Positions 28,389-38,030 of a DNA stretch of 64,000 nucleotides are shown here, one piece after another. The position numbers were made by a program, and so were the translations under genes. The stretch spans positions 1 through 64,000 of the forward strand of contig RSEH01000106.1 in assembly GCA_006503475.1 (NCBI GenBank), in the 5' to 3' direction. Numbering within the stretch: position 1 is the stretch's first letter; every line of letters begins with the position of its first letter. The notes below the pieces were generated by a model. It saw only the letters and a program-made list of their open reading frames with translations, was not told the origin of the DNA and did not search any database. This stretch comes from Stentor roeselii. Taxonomy: Eukaryota; Ciliophora; Heterotrichea; Heterotrichida; Stentoridae.

Positions 28389-29264
28389 ATGAAAGTAGGC
28401 TGGATAGGCACCGGAGTAATGGGCAGGTGGATGGCAGAGCACGTATTAAAAGCAGGTCACACCCTATCAGTGAACAACATCCCTAAAGACCGAACAGACC
28501 CTCTAGTCCAACAAGGAGCCTCATTTCGTTCAGTACCCGACCTTGCCAAGTCAAGCGACGTGATTTTTACAATGGTCGGTTTTCCCCACGAGCTCGAATC
28601 TCTTTACTTCGGCAACGACGGGCTCTTCGCCCATGCCCGGCCAGGTACTTTGTTGGTGGACCACACGACTTCCAGTCCTTCGCTCTCCGTCAGAATCCAC
28701 GAAGAAGCATCTAAAAAAGGCTTGGGCGCCATCGACGCTCCAGTCTCAGGAGGTGACCAAGGAGCGCGTCTTGGAAAGCTGGCTATAATGGTCGGAGGAG
28801 ACCAGTCTTCATTCGAAAGGGCAAAACCAATCATGGAAAAATACGGAGCCGCTGTTAGACTTATGGGAGGACCTGGAGTTGGGCAACATACAAAATTGAC
28901 TAATCAAATTGTGTTAACTGGAAATTTGATTGGAATGGTTGAAGGGTTTTTATATGCCAGGAAAGCAGGACTTGACATTGAGCAGATGATTGAATTAATA
29001 GGAACTGGCGCTGCTGGGTCGAATTATTTTAAAGCTGTTGCTCCGAAAATTATGAATCGTGATCATTCACCTGGGTTTTATGTGCAACATCTGGTTAAGG
29101 ACTTGGGACTTGCTCTTGATGAATGTAAGAGAATGGGGATTATCTTGCCTGGGACTAGCATGGCTAACCAGTTTTACTTGTCGATGATGGCGCATGGCGA
29201 GGAGAAGCTCGGAGTGCATGCATTGATTAAGGTGTTAGAACGATTAAATAACACGACTTTTTAG
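28389..29264 (+). CDS. 3-hydroxyisobutyrate dehydrogenase family oxidoreductase
   Basis: The 291-aa protein begins with the NAD(P)-binding Rossmann motif GWIGTGVMGRWMAEH. DAPVSGGDQGA (substrate-binding loop) and HTKLTNQ (catalytic Lys) follow, then GFYVQHLVKDLGLALDE near the end. These mark the beta-hydroxyacid dehydrogenase family, which includes HIBADH, tartronate semialdehyde reductase and glyoxylate/succinic semialdehyde reductases. The substrate cannot be fixed from sequence. No mitochondrial presequence is visible. The first half uses C-rich codons and the second half G/T-rich ones, an example of the block composition seen across the window. Confidence 0.85.
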   Translation: MKVGWIGTGVMGRWMAEHVLKAGHTLSVNNIPKDRTDPLVQQGASFRSVPDLAKSSDVIFTMVGFPHELESLYFGNDGLFAHARPGTLLVDHTTSSPSLSVRIHEEASKKGLGAIDAPVSGGDQGARLGKLAIMVGGDQSSFERAKPIMEKYGAAVRLMGGPGVGQHTKLTNQIVLTGNLIGMVEGFLYARKAGLDIEQMIELIGTGAAGSNYFKAVAPKIMNRDHSPGFYVQHLVKDLGLALDECKRMGIILPGTSMANQFYLSMMAHGEEKLGVHALIKVLERLNNTTF

Positions 29265-29285
29265 AATTAACTTTTTCAGTAAAAC

Positions 29286-30203
29286 ATGGAAACTCCTAAA
29301 AAATTCAAGTACTTGTTTTTTGTTTTTTTAGCTCTTCATGGCGCTCTTGCTGCTTTGATGGTTGGTTCTTTATCAACTGATGGATGGGTCTACTCTCAGA
29401 ATCATTTAATTCTTTTTGACTCTGGAGAAAGTGACAAAAATGAATACTTTAAAGGGTCTGAGTTTCAAGGAAGTCTTTCTTTTTGCCATGAAGGGTGCTA
29501 TGGAAGTTATGCGGGACTTGAGACTCGCTGGTGTGATAAATATAAAGAAGCAAAAACAATGAATGATGATCAGGAGTATGAAAGTGTCTGTTCTATGTTC
29601 AAACATCTTAATTTTGCTATGTTGGCTTATGCCTTACTTGATGTTCTTGCTTTAATTGTACTTTTGGTTTGGTTTGTAGGAATTGCTTGTTGTCTTGGAC
29701 ATAGTTGCTACTTTAAAATGAACTTTTTGTCAGCTGCTTGTACTGCTTTTATTCATGTTGTGGCACTTGTTGCTTATGTTGGGTTGAGTAACTTGAGCTT
29801 TGAAGGAGGGTGTGATGAAAATCCGAAAAATGGAGACTTGCCTGTACTTTGTGCGAATCATGGACCCAGGATTGCCTTGGTCGTCGCTATTATTCTACCT
29901 TTTATCTCAGTTGCTTATTGTATTGTCTCTTGTAAGTATCAGAAAGTTATGTTAGAACTGAAATTAAATGAAAATAGGATGAGACAACCAATTCAATTAG
30001 TTGAAAATGTGCCGGCTGTATTAATTTTACCTCAAAACTTGCAAAGCGTTCCTACTTATTTTCCTGAACCAAAACCTGATGATGGACAAGATGAACGTTC
30101 AATTATTTACCCGCCTGCTATCAGGAATCGGACAGAAGACAATGAAAAAAGCGTATCAGATAACTTTAAAGAGATCAATCAAGTTTCTAATCATGATGAG
30201 TAG
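29286..30203 (+). CDS. tetraspan membrane protein, claudin/PMP22-like topology
   Basis: The 305-aa protein has four hydrophobic segments (about 9-27, 108-132, 143-167 and 194-216). A long first extracellular loop contains cysteines and a W (GSLSTDGWVYSQ), and the second loop is short with two cysteines. This is the topology of claudin/PMP22-type proteins, but no diagnostic motif confirms the family. The C-terminal 90 aa are cytosolic and polar. It follows the dehydrogenase on the same strand at 21 bp. Confidence 0.5.
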   Translation: METPKKFKYLFFVFLALHGALAALMVGSLSTDGWVYSQNHLILFDSGESDKNEYFKGSEFQGSLSFCHEGCYGSYAGLETRWCDKYKEAKTMNDDQEYESVCSMFKHLNFAMLAYALLDVLALIVLLVWFVGIACCLGHSCYFKMNFLSAACTAFIHVVALVAYVGLSNLSFEGGCDENPKNGDLPVLCANHGPRIALVVAIILPFISVAYCIVSCKYQKVMLELKLNENRMRQPIQLVENVPAVLILPQNLQSVPTYFPEPKPDDGQDERSIIYPPAIRNRTEDNEKSVSDNFKEINQVSNHDE

Positions 30204-30425
30204 TGAAATATAATATTTGATTGCTTTAATATAATGAAACAAGTTCTTAAGTTAAGTCAGATGTTTTCAGAAGTAGATACTATGAAAATTAATTGAATAA
30301 AAATAATAATGACAAAATTAGGAAATGGTTCAGGATTAGAAGTTAGAATTTATTGTTCTTACTTAAACTTAATTAATAGTTTGTTAATCAATTAATTAGC
30401 CTCAAATCATTTATTATAATTTCAA

Positions 30426-31910
30426 ATGGGTTGTGCAGTTTCAAGTTCTCGTAAGAAAACCATTCCAAAAGAGCAGCCACTTATTATCTCAGATATTGAT
30501 AACTTGAAGTTCTCTTCAGGTAACTTTGTAACAAAGCGTGCAGGAGCTCTTCGCCAAAACTACAACATCAGTGCAAAGATCGGCTCAGGTGCATTTGGTT
30601 ATGTCAGACTCGCAGTCCACAAGGACTCAAACCAGAAGCGAGCAATAAAGACAATAGACAAAGAGACGATTACAAAAGACATGAAAGAACGCAGCAAGTT
30701 CTTCAACGAAGTCGACATTCTAAGACGTGCGGACCATCCAAACATAATCCGCCTTTACGAGTTCTACGAAGATGACCGTCACTACCACCTAGTGACTGAG
30801 TACGTCGCAGGTGGAGAGCTATTCGACTTCATCATTAAGAGCAAGATGCTGTCAGAAGCCATCGCAGCTAACTTCATGAGGCAAATTTTAAGCGCAGTCG
30901 CTTATTGTCACGAGCAAAACATTGTACATCGTGACTTGAAACCTGAAAATCTCCTGCTTGATAAGGAAAGTGCTGATGCGACTGTCAAAGTCATTGATTT
31001 CGGAACTAGCGCTATATATGACCAGAATAAGCAGCTTACGCAAAAATATGGAACGGCTTATTACATTGCTCCTGAAGTTCTTAGGAAAGAGTATAATGAA
31101 AAGTGCGATATTTGGAGCTGTGGAGTTATTTTGTATATCTTTCTTAGTGGTAGACCACCTTTTGGAGGGAAAAATGATAGGGATATACTTACCAAAGTTC
31201 AGCAGGGTACTGTGCCTTGGGGACCAGAATGGAACAAAATCTCAGAAGAAGCTAAAAGATTGATAAAAAAAATGCTAGAATACGATCCAAAGCATCGATA
31301 CTCAGCAGCTCAAGCCTTACAAGACCCATGGATAATCTCCAATACCTCCGTCGGCCATTCCGAAAACCTAATCGACACAACCTCTCTCGACTCATTAAAA
31401 GGTTTCCGAGTGGAGCAAAAGCTTCAACACGCAGTTCTGACTTTTATCGCCTCTCAACTAATCAACAAAGAAGAAAGTAAAAAACTATCAGAGACCTTCC
31501 GAAACATCGACAAGAACGGCGACGGAAAACTGAGCAGAGAAGAACTTCTTGAAGCTTATAAATCGACCATGGGAAAAGAAGCTGCTTTAGAAGAAGTCGA
31601 GAATATCATGAAAGCTGTTGATGTAAACGGGTCAGGATTCATTGATTATACTGAATTCGTCACTGCCTGTGCAAAGAAGGATGCAATGCTTTCTGTTGAG
31701 AACTTGGAATCGGCTTTTAAAGCATTTGATTCAGATAATAGTGGAAAAATCACTGCTGGAGAACTTAGGGAAATGCTTGGTGGAGAGGCAAGTGCTCAGA
31801 ATGATGTTTGGGTTAAGTTGATTGCTGAAGTTGATCAGGATAAAGATGGGGAAATCGATATCAGGGAATTCAAGGATATGATGGTTCGATATTTGAATAT
31901 TGTTACTTAG
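30426..31910 (+). CDS. calcium-dependent protein kinase (CDPK)
   Basis: The 494-aa protein starts MGCAVSSSRKK, a myristoylation/palmitoylation signal. The kinase domain (about 45-305) has IGSGAFGYVRLAV, the AIKTIDK lysine, HRDLKPEN, DFGTSA and APEVLRKEY. After the junction helix come four canonical EF-hands: DKNGDGKLSREE, DVNGSGFIDYTE, DSDNSGKITAGE and DQDKDGEIDIRE. It should be a membrane-attached, calcium-activated Ser/Thr kinase, the standard protist/plant class. The 222 bp upstream are AT-rich and noncoding. The stop codon is TAG, and the next gene is convergent at 22 bp. Confidence 0.95.
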   Translation: MGCAVSSSRKKTIPKEQPLIISDIDNLKFSSGNFVTKRAGALRQNYNISAKIGSGAFGYVRLAVHKDSNQKRAIKTIDKETITKDMKERSKFFNEVDILRRADHPNIIRLYEFYEDDRHYHLVTEYVAGGELFDFIIKSKMLSEAIAANFMRQILSAVAYCHEQNIVHRDLKPENLLLDKESADATVKVIDFGTSAIYDQNKQLTQKYGTAYYIAPEVLRKEYNEKCDIWSCGVILYIFLSGRPPFGGKNDRDILTKVQQGTVPWGPEWNKISEEAKRLIKKMLEYDPKHRYSAAQALQDPWIISNTSVGHSENLIDTTSLDSLKGFRVEQKLQHAVLTFIASQLINKEESKKLSETFRNIDKNGDGKLSREELLEAYKSTMGKEAALEEVENIMKAVDVNGSGFIDYTEFVTACAKKDAMLSVENLESAFKAFDSDNSGKITAGELREMLGGEASAQNDVWVKLIAEVDQDKDGEIDIREFKDMMVRYLNIVT

Positions 31911-31932
31911 AGTTCTGATAAAATAGTTATTA

Positions 31933-32430
31933 TTAGTGGTCGAGACGCTGGTAGTTCATTTCTGAGTTTTGAGGAGAGGTGATTTCGAGTTTTTTCTTTT
32001 TCTTTAACACGATGATGATTATTACCACGAAAAGAAAGAACATCACTGCTATTAGAATGAGGAAAGCTATTATCAGTTGGTGATTTGATGAACTGCCTTT
32101 GTTTTCGGTATTTTCGGATGATGGGTCTGTAGAGTTATTTTGATTGTTTGTGTCTTTTGAGTCCTGGTCATTATCATTAGTTTTATCATCCTCATTATTT
32201 TTATCATCATCCGATTTGTCCTCCTTACTATCCTCATCCTGTCCCTCATTCCTCTCACTTCCGTCACTACTATCCCGATCCTCAACAACACCCGAAACAT
32301 CATCAACTCGAATGACTCTCTCAACAAGCGTCTCTATTTTTCTATTTTCCCAAGTCCTTACCTCAATCCCAAGCCGATCATCTTCCAAAGCAAGAGCCAA
32401 GTAAGCAAAACCCAAAACTCCAAATATCAT
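31933..32430 (-). CDS. small acidic single-pass membrane protein, unknown
   Basis: The 165-aa product has an N-terminal signal peptide (MIFGVLGFAYLALA), a short folded-looking segment, then about 60 residues composed almost only of Asp, Glu, Asn, Ser, Lys and Thr. A strong transmembrane helix (about 119-142) follows, then KKKKK as stop-transfer and a short tail ending NYQRLDH. I infer a type I topology with a disordered acidic stalk outside or in a lumen. An acidic stalk could bind calcium, but that is speculative. No family was recognised. Confidence 0.6.
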   Translation of the reverse strand: MIFGVLGFAYLALALEDDRLGIEVRTWENRKIETLVERVIRVDDVSGVVEDRDSSDGSERNEGQDEDSKEDKSDDDKNNEDDKTNDNDQDSKDTNNQNNSTDPSSENTENKGSSSNHQLIIAFLILIAVMFFLFVVIIIIVLKKKKKLEITSPQNSEMNYQRLDH

Positions 32431-32500
32431 TTATGAGTCCATGATTAAAACATGCAAGATCTAGTATTCCATATCCCACCTAACTAATTTGCACTGATAA

Positions 32501-32863
32501 ATGGAAGTAGTCGGCACCACTCAAATGGCATTACCTTATGAACCATTCAGCCAAGTCGAAATCATTGAAAAAATCAACTTCAAGACTGAGATTTGCAAGA
32601 ACTGGACGATTGGGACATGCCATTGGGGCGACAAGTGTATTTTCGCTCACGGTTATTCAGAGCTGAGAGATAAAAAGGTGGTGAAAGCGAACTACAAGAC
32701 GAAAAGGTGCAAACAGTTCCATGAAACAGGTTATTGCGTATACGGAAACCGATGCCAGTTCAAACATAAAGAACTAGCTGAAAGTCCAGACCTTTCATTC
32801 CGGAAAAGACTACCTGTTTTTATCAAGATAGAGAAGAAAGGAAGTAATTTAATTAATAAGTAA
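32501..32863 (+). CDS. tandem CCCH zinc-finger protein, TIS11/TTP-like
   Basis: The 120-aa protein holds two CCCH fingers: C-x7-C-x5-C-x3-H (CKNWTIGTCHWGDKCIFAH) and C-x8-C-x5-C-x3-H. Each has a (Y/F)-K-T-x-x-C leader, as in tristetraprolin-type proteins that bind AU-rich mRNA elements. The first finger is one residue shorter than the classic spacing. There is no other domain. It probably regulates mRNA stability or translation. The start has the ATAAATG context. Confidence 0.88.
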   Translation: MEVVGTTQMALPYEPFSQVEIIEKINFKTEICKNWTIGTCHWGDKCIFAHGYSELRDKKVVKANYKTKRCKQFHETGYCVYGNRCQFKHKELAESPDLSFRKRLPVFIKIEKKGSNLINK

Positions 32864-32908
32864 ACTAGAGACCCTAGTCAGTTCTTTTTGCATTATAAGA
32901 ATTATAAG

Positions 32909-34345
32909 ATGGAAAACTCTGAACTCTCTTCAAGACTTTCGAATTCTTCTTCGTATCGACGTGAAAAGTCCTTTCGATACCCGATATCACGGGAAAAATT
33001 GACGGTCATGAACCTTTGCAGAGCTTCGATCCGTGAAGAGTCGACGAATCCGACTCCAATGAACTTGAAAAGCCGACCAGCTTACAGGCCTTGCCCGACA
33101 GACCCGACCATCACAATGATTCCTCTGCCTTTGTCATCTTCTCCGTCAATTCAAAGCATCCAACCGTCGAATACAAGAAAAAACTCATCTCAATTAGACT
33201 TGAGTCCTTGTAAAACTGAAATTTGTTCAAGGATTTATATGCCAGGACTTACTACTAGTAACTTAAGTTTGAACTCACCTCTTTCTATCAACGCATCACC
33301 TCCGAAATATGGGTCTTTTTCGAAAATCTCTGAACGATTTGAAGCTGATCATCTACAAAGTGATGGACAGATCTTGTCTGCACGGTCAGGAATTCATGGA
33401 AAAGAAAATTCATGTGAAATTTCTGCTATTGTTGAAGAAAATTCTGGATCTGAACATCATCAAGGAACGAATCCTTCGATTATTTATAATGTTGATAAAG
33501 TATCGAATCTTGATTCGGATTCTTCTGAGATTTCTTTGTCTATTGAAAAGACACCGTCGATGTCGCTTCCGGTGCATAATGGGATCATGCCTGATGAAGA
33601 TTTTGAAATTGACAAGCAGCCCCGGTCAAGTCTTTCCATGCGGTTCAAGTCGAGTCAACAGAACCTCCTGGCCCTAAGTTTTGAAGAGGCCTACTCTTTA
33701 TTCAAAAGCTTGAGTCTCGAGTTTTTTCCTCAAAACTTATGGATAAGGAGCCTAGGTGACTTTTTCTGCTGTAAGCAGCCAAAAATCCTAGAAAACGAAG
33801 ACCTAGAAATCTGTGAAAAACTCATAGTTTTTACATATCTCGGCTTCAATCAACGAGATTTTTTTCATTCAAGACTCTTGGCCAGTGTTTTCGAGCGATT
33901 TTCCTTGTTAGGAAAGCTGAAAGAAACATGGATAGACATCGGTTTTTCCAGTAACAATCCCCATCACGATGACCTAAAACATGACGTTGCACCTTTAGGG
34001 TTATTCCAATTGTTATTCATTGAAAAGTTCATGCCAGAGTTCGTAGAAGAGTTTTTAAATTACTGTCTTGAGCAGAACATGGCTTTTATCATGATCGCTT
34101 TTGACATGAGCGAGATCTCTGTAGTTGTCCTTCGCAAAAAACTCCTAAATTCGATTATTAATCAGAGTTCCAAGTCAGTCGAAACCATCTTCTTCTTGTA
34201 TGCTGGGTGTCTTTTTTACTGGTTTTCTCTGCATAAAAAACATGGCGCTTTGCCTGGGGAAATCAATTATTTGGTCGAAAAACTTGCTTTGAAGAACCCG
34301 GTTGTTTTGATCAATTTGGCTAAGGAAAAGTGGGAGGCTGAATAG
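32909..34345 (+). CDS. ELMO-domain protein with disordered Ser-rich N-terminus
   Basis: The 478-aa protein has about 250 aa of Ser/Pro-rich low-complexity sequence, then a helical domain. The stretch LKETWIDIGFSSNNPHHDD followed by APLGLFQLLFIEKF matches the ELMO/CED-12 signature (W-x-x-I-G-F-Q-x-x-D-P-x-x-D-x-R-x-x-G-x-L). ELMOD proteins act as GAPs for Arl2/Arf-type GTPases. The ELMOD catalytic Arg is not obvious here, as the D-x-R position reads DLKHDVA, so GAP activity is uncertain. I started at the ATG at 32909; the frame upstream opens only with a TTG. Confidence 0.62.
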   Translation: MENSELSSRLSNSSSYRREKSFRYPISREKLTVMNLCRASIREESTNPTPMNLKSRPAYRPCPTDPTITMIPLPLSSSPSIQSIQPSNTRKNSSQLDLSPCKTEICSRIYMPGLTTSNLSLNSPLSINASPPKYGSFSKISERFEADHLQSDGQILSARSGIHGKENSCEISAIVEENSGSEHHQGTNPSIIYNVDKVSNLDSDSSEISLSIEKTPSMSLPVHNGIMPDEDFEIDKQPRSSLSMRFKSSQQNLLALSFEEAYSLFKSLSLEFFPQNLWIRSLGDFFCCKQPKILENEDLEICEKLIVFTYLGFNQRDFFHSRLLASVFERFSLLGKLKETWIDIGFSSNNPHHDDLKHDVAPLGLFQLLFIEKFMPEFVEEFLNYCLEQNMAFIMIAFDMSEISVVVLRKKLLNSIINQSSKSVETIFFLYAGCLFYWFSLHKKHGALPGEINYLVEKLALKNPVVLINLAKEKWEAE

Positions 34346-34358
34346 TGTAAAGTAATAA

Positions 34359-35336
34359 ATGGCGAATAGCAACTGCCCGCGCATTGATGATATTTTTTTA
34401 AAGAAACTTCTGAGAAGTGATATAAGAATGTACTACTCTACGAGGTATCTTAATGATAGACTTTATCTACATTATAAGGGGTTTAGGAAAATTGAGAACC
34501 TTGAAGAGTTTACTGGACTGAAGGTCTTGTATATTGAGGGAAATGCTTTTGAAAAAATTGAAGGACTTGATTGTTGCACTGAACTTAGATGCTTGTATCT
34601 TCAAGAGAATTGTATTAAAGAAATTTCAGGACTTGAGAAACTGGTAAATCTTCACGCTCTCAACCTAAGCGACAACCTAATCGAAACAATATCCGGTCTT
34701 TCCACTCTTTCATCTCTAGAAACCCTTCAACTCCAAAGAAACAACATCGGCCGTAACGGTATAACCGACTTGACAGGTCTTTTAGAAGCCCAGGCAGTAT
34801 CAGTTCTCGACATCAGCAACAACCGAATCGACTGTTTAGAGGTCTTAGAAGACGTTTTATACAAGCTTCCAAATCTGGCAGTGCTTTACCTTCAAGGCAA
34901 CCCAGTGTGTAAAAAGATTCAAAACTACCGAAAAGAGTTAATCGTTCATCTGCCCAACTTGAAGTTCCTTGATGATCGGCCAGTCTTCCCTGAGGACAGA
35001 AGATTCGCTCAAGCCTTTTCAAGGGGAGGCCTTCAAGAAGAAAGAGAGGAAAGGAAAAAATGGGACCGCGAAAAAGAAGAAGAAAGAGTCAGAAATCATA
35101 CGGCTTTCAGGGAAATGATTGATAAGGCTAGGGCCGAAAGGGAGGAAAGGAAAGTCGAGGCGAATAGTGTTCATAGTACTGATGAAAGTAACCCTGAAGT
35201 ATCTGCTGGGTCACAGGTTTGGAGCTCTTCTACTGATGGAGAAGGGGAAACTCCTGAATGTTCTACACCGAATAGTATGGAAATTTTACTTGGGGATGAA
35301 GAGATTAGGAAAATTAATTATGATGATGTTGAATAA
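34359..35336 (+). CDS. DNAAF1: dynein axonemal assembly factor 1 (LRRC50/ODA7)
   Basis: The 325-aa protein matches DNAAF1 along its length: the [20 protein letters not shown] opening, then SDS22-type leucine-rich repeats (about 45-190). The LRR cap ends in [20 protein letters not shown], followed by [12 protein letters not shown] charged coiled coil (about 220-265) and an acidic tail complete it. DNAAF1 helps preassemble axonemal dynein arms in the cytoplasm, fitting a heavily ciliated cell. The tail is much shorter than in vertebrates. The start has an AATAAATG context, 13 bp after the ELMO gene. Confidence 0.92.
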   Translation: MANSNCPRIDDIFLKKLLRSDIRMYYSTRYLNDRLYLHYKGFRKIENLEEFTGLKVLYIEGNAFEKIEGLDCCTELRCLYLQENCIKEISGLEKLVNLHALNLSDNLIETISGLSTLSSLETLQLQRNNIGRNGITDLTGLLEAQAVSVLDISNNRIDCLEVLEDVLYKLPNLAVLYLQGNPVCKKIQNYRKELIVHLPNLKFLDDRPVFPEDRRFAQAFSRGGLQEEREERKKWDREKEEERVRNHTAFREMIDKARAEREERKVEANSVHSTDESNPEVSAGSQVWSSSTDGEGETPECSTPNSMEILLGDEEIRKINYDDVE

Positions 35337-35367
35337 TTGTTGATCTTTACTATTGTGGGGTGAATAA

Positions 35368-35937
35368 ATGGATTTTTGCATAGCTGCTGTTGGAATAGCT
35401 TCTTCAGGCCTATCTTTAGTCACTATATTAAATGCAATAGGCCTTCAATCATTTATTTATTTGACTATCTGGACTTTGATAATCCATCTGTCACTCTTTA
35501 TGAGTTTATTAGGTGGATTCATGAAAAGTCACCTGTTTAAAGTTTTAATTATAATCAGTTGGACTCTAGGCTGGCAAGTGACAATTGTATACTGGGTGTA
35601 CGTTTTTCCTTTATTGACTGAAAAAAATCGTCTTCCTCTGCCGCCGTGGTTCGACTTTCTGGCTCATGGTGGAGTCCATTTCCTGGTAGTGTTAATTTTT
35701 TTGAGGTTCAAAGGAAGTTTCACTACCCAAGACTTTGTTTATCCTCTCAGCGTTGCCCTTGGGTACTTGTTTTTAGTCGTTACTCCTCTCAGGTTTTTAG
35801 GTGTGATTGTTTATCCGAAGTTCTTCGAAGAAGTAATTCCAACAATTTCTGTTATTATCGGATCTATTGTTGTTAGTCTTTTCTGCTTTTATGCAGGAAA
35901 AGTCGTAAAAGATAGAAAAATGGTGAAAGTTGAGTGA
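35368..35937 (+). CDS. AIG1/ADTRP (FAR-17a) family membrane protein
   Basis: The 189-aa protein has six hydrophobic segments. FIYLTIWTL contains the Thr, and WFDFLAHGGVHFLVV contains the His, that form the catalytic pair of AIG1/ADTRP lipid (FAHFA) hydrolases; VTIVYWVYVFPLL matches the conserved V-T-x-x-F-W stretch between them. It would be an ER or plasma-membrane lipid hydrolase. The family assignment rests on short motifs and topology. The stop codon is TGA. Confidence 0.55.
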   Translation: MDFCIAAVGIASSGLSLVTILNAIGLQSFIYLTIWTLIIHLSLFMSLLGGFMKSHLFKVLIIISWTLGWQVTIVYWVYVFPLLTEKNRLPLPPWFDFLAHGGVHFLVVLIFLRFKGSFTTQDFVYPLSVALGYLFLVVTPLRFLGVIVYPKFFEEVIPTISVIIGSIVVSLFCFYAGKVVKDRKMVKVE

Positions 35938-36003
35938 ATTAGAGTAGTTAATAGTTTGGAAGGTTGAAGGATGATTTAAGAAAAGAGTATTTAGAGAATA
36001 TTA

Positions 36004-37347
36004 TTAATGAATATTGATTGTCATGCAAGATCGTTTCATCATAATCTCTTGGACTACTGAAATGTTATTCATAATATCGATGCACCGTGAATGGTCCTTA
36101 CCTTGTTTATAAGTACACACGATGCAATAATAATGACTAGGATTATTTTCTTGTTGTCCAGTAGTTTGATTTATTACCCTACATTTACACCAATTTCCAG
36201 ATAAATAAGCTGGATTATTGCAAGATGTGCACTTCAGCTCTCTTAGATTATTTGTACAAAGATTTCTAAAATTACAATCCATGCAATTTATTTTATCATC
36301 ATGGTCGTGTAAACAAATTTCACATTCACCTTCCTTTCTTTCATACGGTTGTTCTTTCATTATAATTTCATTTCTAACTAACTAATACTTGTCTCTTTTA
36401 TTCATAATCAAATGCTCCAAATCATTAGCACAAGAATTGCAAACTAATTTTCCACCTAATTTATTCAGATCACTTTTAGGCTGTTGTTTCTGCACAATTG
36501 AAGTTTTTCGGCCTTTACAGAAATCGCAAGAAATTAAAGAATCTTTAAGCTGAATGAAATCACATCTTTTTTCTTCATCTTCTTGCAGCATCCACTTAAG
36601 ACTCACTTTGAAATCATTGTTATATTGAATATTATTTATAATTGTCTCAATTTCATTCCACCTTCTCTCTCTTGGGTAGTTGACTATCGATGAAAGATCT
36701 CGAAGAGTTGCCATGAATAAAAAAGTGAGTCCAAGTGAATAAACATCAGATTTGAATGAATCATGTTCTAAAGTCGTTCTTTTATTTGAAATGTAACATA
36801 TATAAGCCTCTCTTAACTTAGGACTCAGGTAAAGAGGAGTTCCAGCAAGTGTCATGTTTTGATGCTTTTTTTCAGTTGCACATCCCAAGTCTCCGATGAC
36901 TAAATTCCAGTTATCATCAATAAAAATATTTTCAGGTTTAATATCCCGATGCGCTATATTTCTCTTTTGAAGTTCTGCGAAAAGTTTAGCAGCTTGTTTA
37001 AGATACTCCATCAAAGTATACTCATTAAAATAATCTCTCAAAGCTATTTGTCTATCAATCATTTTTTTTAGATCCCCATTCTTGTAATAATCCATGATAA
37101 TCCTCAAAAAGTACCTATTGCCACTTTGAGAAATATTACAATCATAAACATTCGAAATTCCTAGAGTTCCTTTAAACTGATAAAGTGCGAAGACTTCCTT
37201 GTACTTTTCATTCGCCTCTTCAATATTATGAAAATAAAGAATTTTAATAGCAACAATTTTATTCTCATCAGTTTTCAATCCTTGATAAACTTCAACCTCC
37301 TCTCCCCTTCGATAGATGACAGTTCCATACTGATAAGGATCCACCAT
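36004..37347 (-). CDS. protein kinase with cysteine-rich C-terminus (family member 4, 2 exons)
   Basis: The spliced protein is 442 aa: exon 37347-36389, a 15-nt intron at 36388-36374, exon 36373-36004. It shares the family signature: VIYRRGEEVEVYQG, AIKILYF, YKEVFALYQFK, HRDIKPEN, GDLGCATE and LSPKLREAY, again with Lys in place of the APE Glu. The cysteine-rich tail starts with CDFCKG and LVCNSC in exon 1 and runs on in exon 2 with CEICLHD, CMDC, CTSC, CKC and YCIVCTYKQGKDHSRC. It lies 15 kb from the three-gene cluster. It is divergent from the PUB gene with only 19 bp between start codons. Confidence 0.8.
36374..36388 (-). other. 15-nt intron in kinase member 4
   Basis: On the minus strand this reads GTATTAGTTAGTTAG. 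It introduces an in-frame TAG; its removal joins K-R-D-K to N-E-I-I-M-K-E and reconnects the kinase with its cysteine-rich tail. A lies at position 10. Confidence 0.92.
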
Positions 37348-37366
37348 AATTATATCTGATCTATAA
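37348..37366. promoter_or_regulatory. 19-bp spacer between divergent start codons
   Basis: The whole interval between the ATG of the minus-strand kinase and the ATG of the plus-strand PUB gene is AATTATATCTGATCTATAA. Promoter elements and 5' UTRs of both genes must either fit here or extend into the opposite coding sequence. Confidence 0.5.
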
Positions 37367-37933
37367 ATGGAAGTCGAAGACCTCGACTGTCAGATATACT
37401 CTCACCTCCAATCTTCCCAAAAGGCTTCAGACCCAAGCCACCTGAAAGTTTCGATTTCGACTCTTCTCCGCCTTCTTCAAAACATTTCCGACCACCCGTC
37501 AGAGGCGAAGTTCCGTTCAATAAAACGTTCAAACAAGGCGATCCAGTCAAAACTCCTCTCAGTTCAAGGCATCAGCGAAATTCTTACTCTCGTCGGTTTC
37601 ACAGCGCAAGACTCTGACACCCTGACTTTGTCCTCGACTCAAAACATTGAAACCGCGATGGTCATTCTTCAGGCCTTCGAATGTGAACTCGCTGAAAGTC
37701 TTAAGACCGAAGAAGAAAAAGAACATGAAAGACGTCAACAAGAAATAAGGAAAAAAGCTCAGGAAAAAGAAGAACATAAGAAAAGACTGCTGGAAGGAGC
37801 GAGACTTGACAGACAAGAGACCAACACGAAGTTGATGCCCACGCAGGACTCAGTCGCGATTAATAGAGGACCGGGAACTGCAAAGACCTTTAAAGATATC
37901 GGGGTTGATTTGAATGTGCAGAAAAAAGGATGA
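37367..37933 (+). CDS. PUB-domain protein
   Basis: The 188-aa protein has a PUB/PUG domain (about 25-105): STLLRLLQNISDHPSEAKFR, then SIKRSNKAIQSKLL and GISEILTLVGF, the conserved L-x-x-I-x-x-N-I...K-x-R-x-I-x-x-x-N motif that binds the C-terminus of p97/CDC48. A charged helix (about 115-145) and a short tail follow. It is likely a p97 adaptor in protein quality control. No UBX or PNGase domain is present in this short form. The start has a CTATAAATG context and the stop codon is TGA. Confidence 0.72.
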   Translation: MEVEDLDCQIYSHLQSSQKASDPSHLKVSISTLLRLLQNISDHPSEAKFRSIKRSNKAIQSKLLSVQGISEILTLVGFTAQDSDTLTLSSTQNIETAMVILQAFECELAESLKTEEEKEHERRQQEIRKKAQEKEEHKKRLLEGARLDRQETNTKLMPTQDSVAINRGPGTAKTFKDIGVDLNVQKKG

Positions 37934-38030
37934 CGATAAGGAAAGTCAAGTTTCCACGACTTCAAGTGAAACTTCAGGGAAAAGTCTTCCTGTTGTGGAG
38001 AGGTCGGTAATAATGAATAGATGTCTATAA

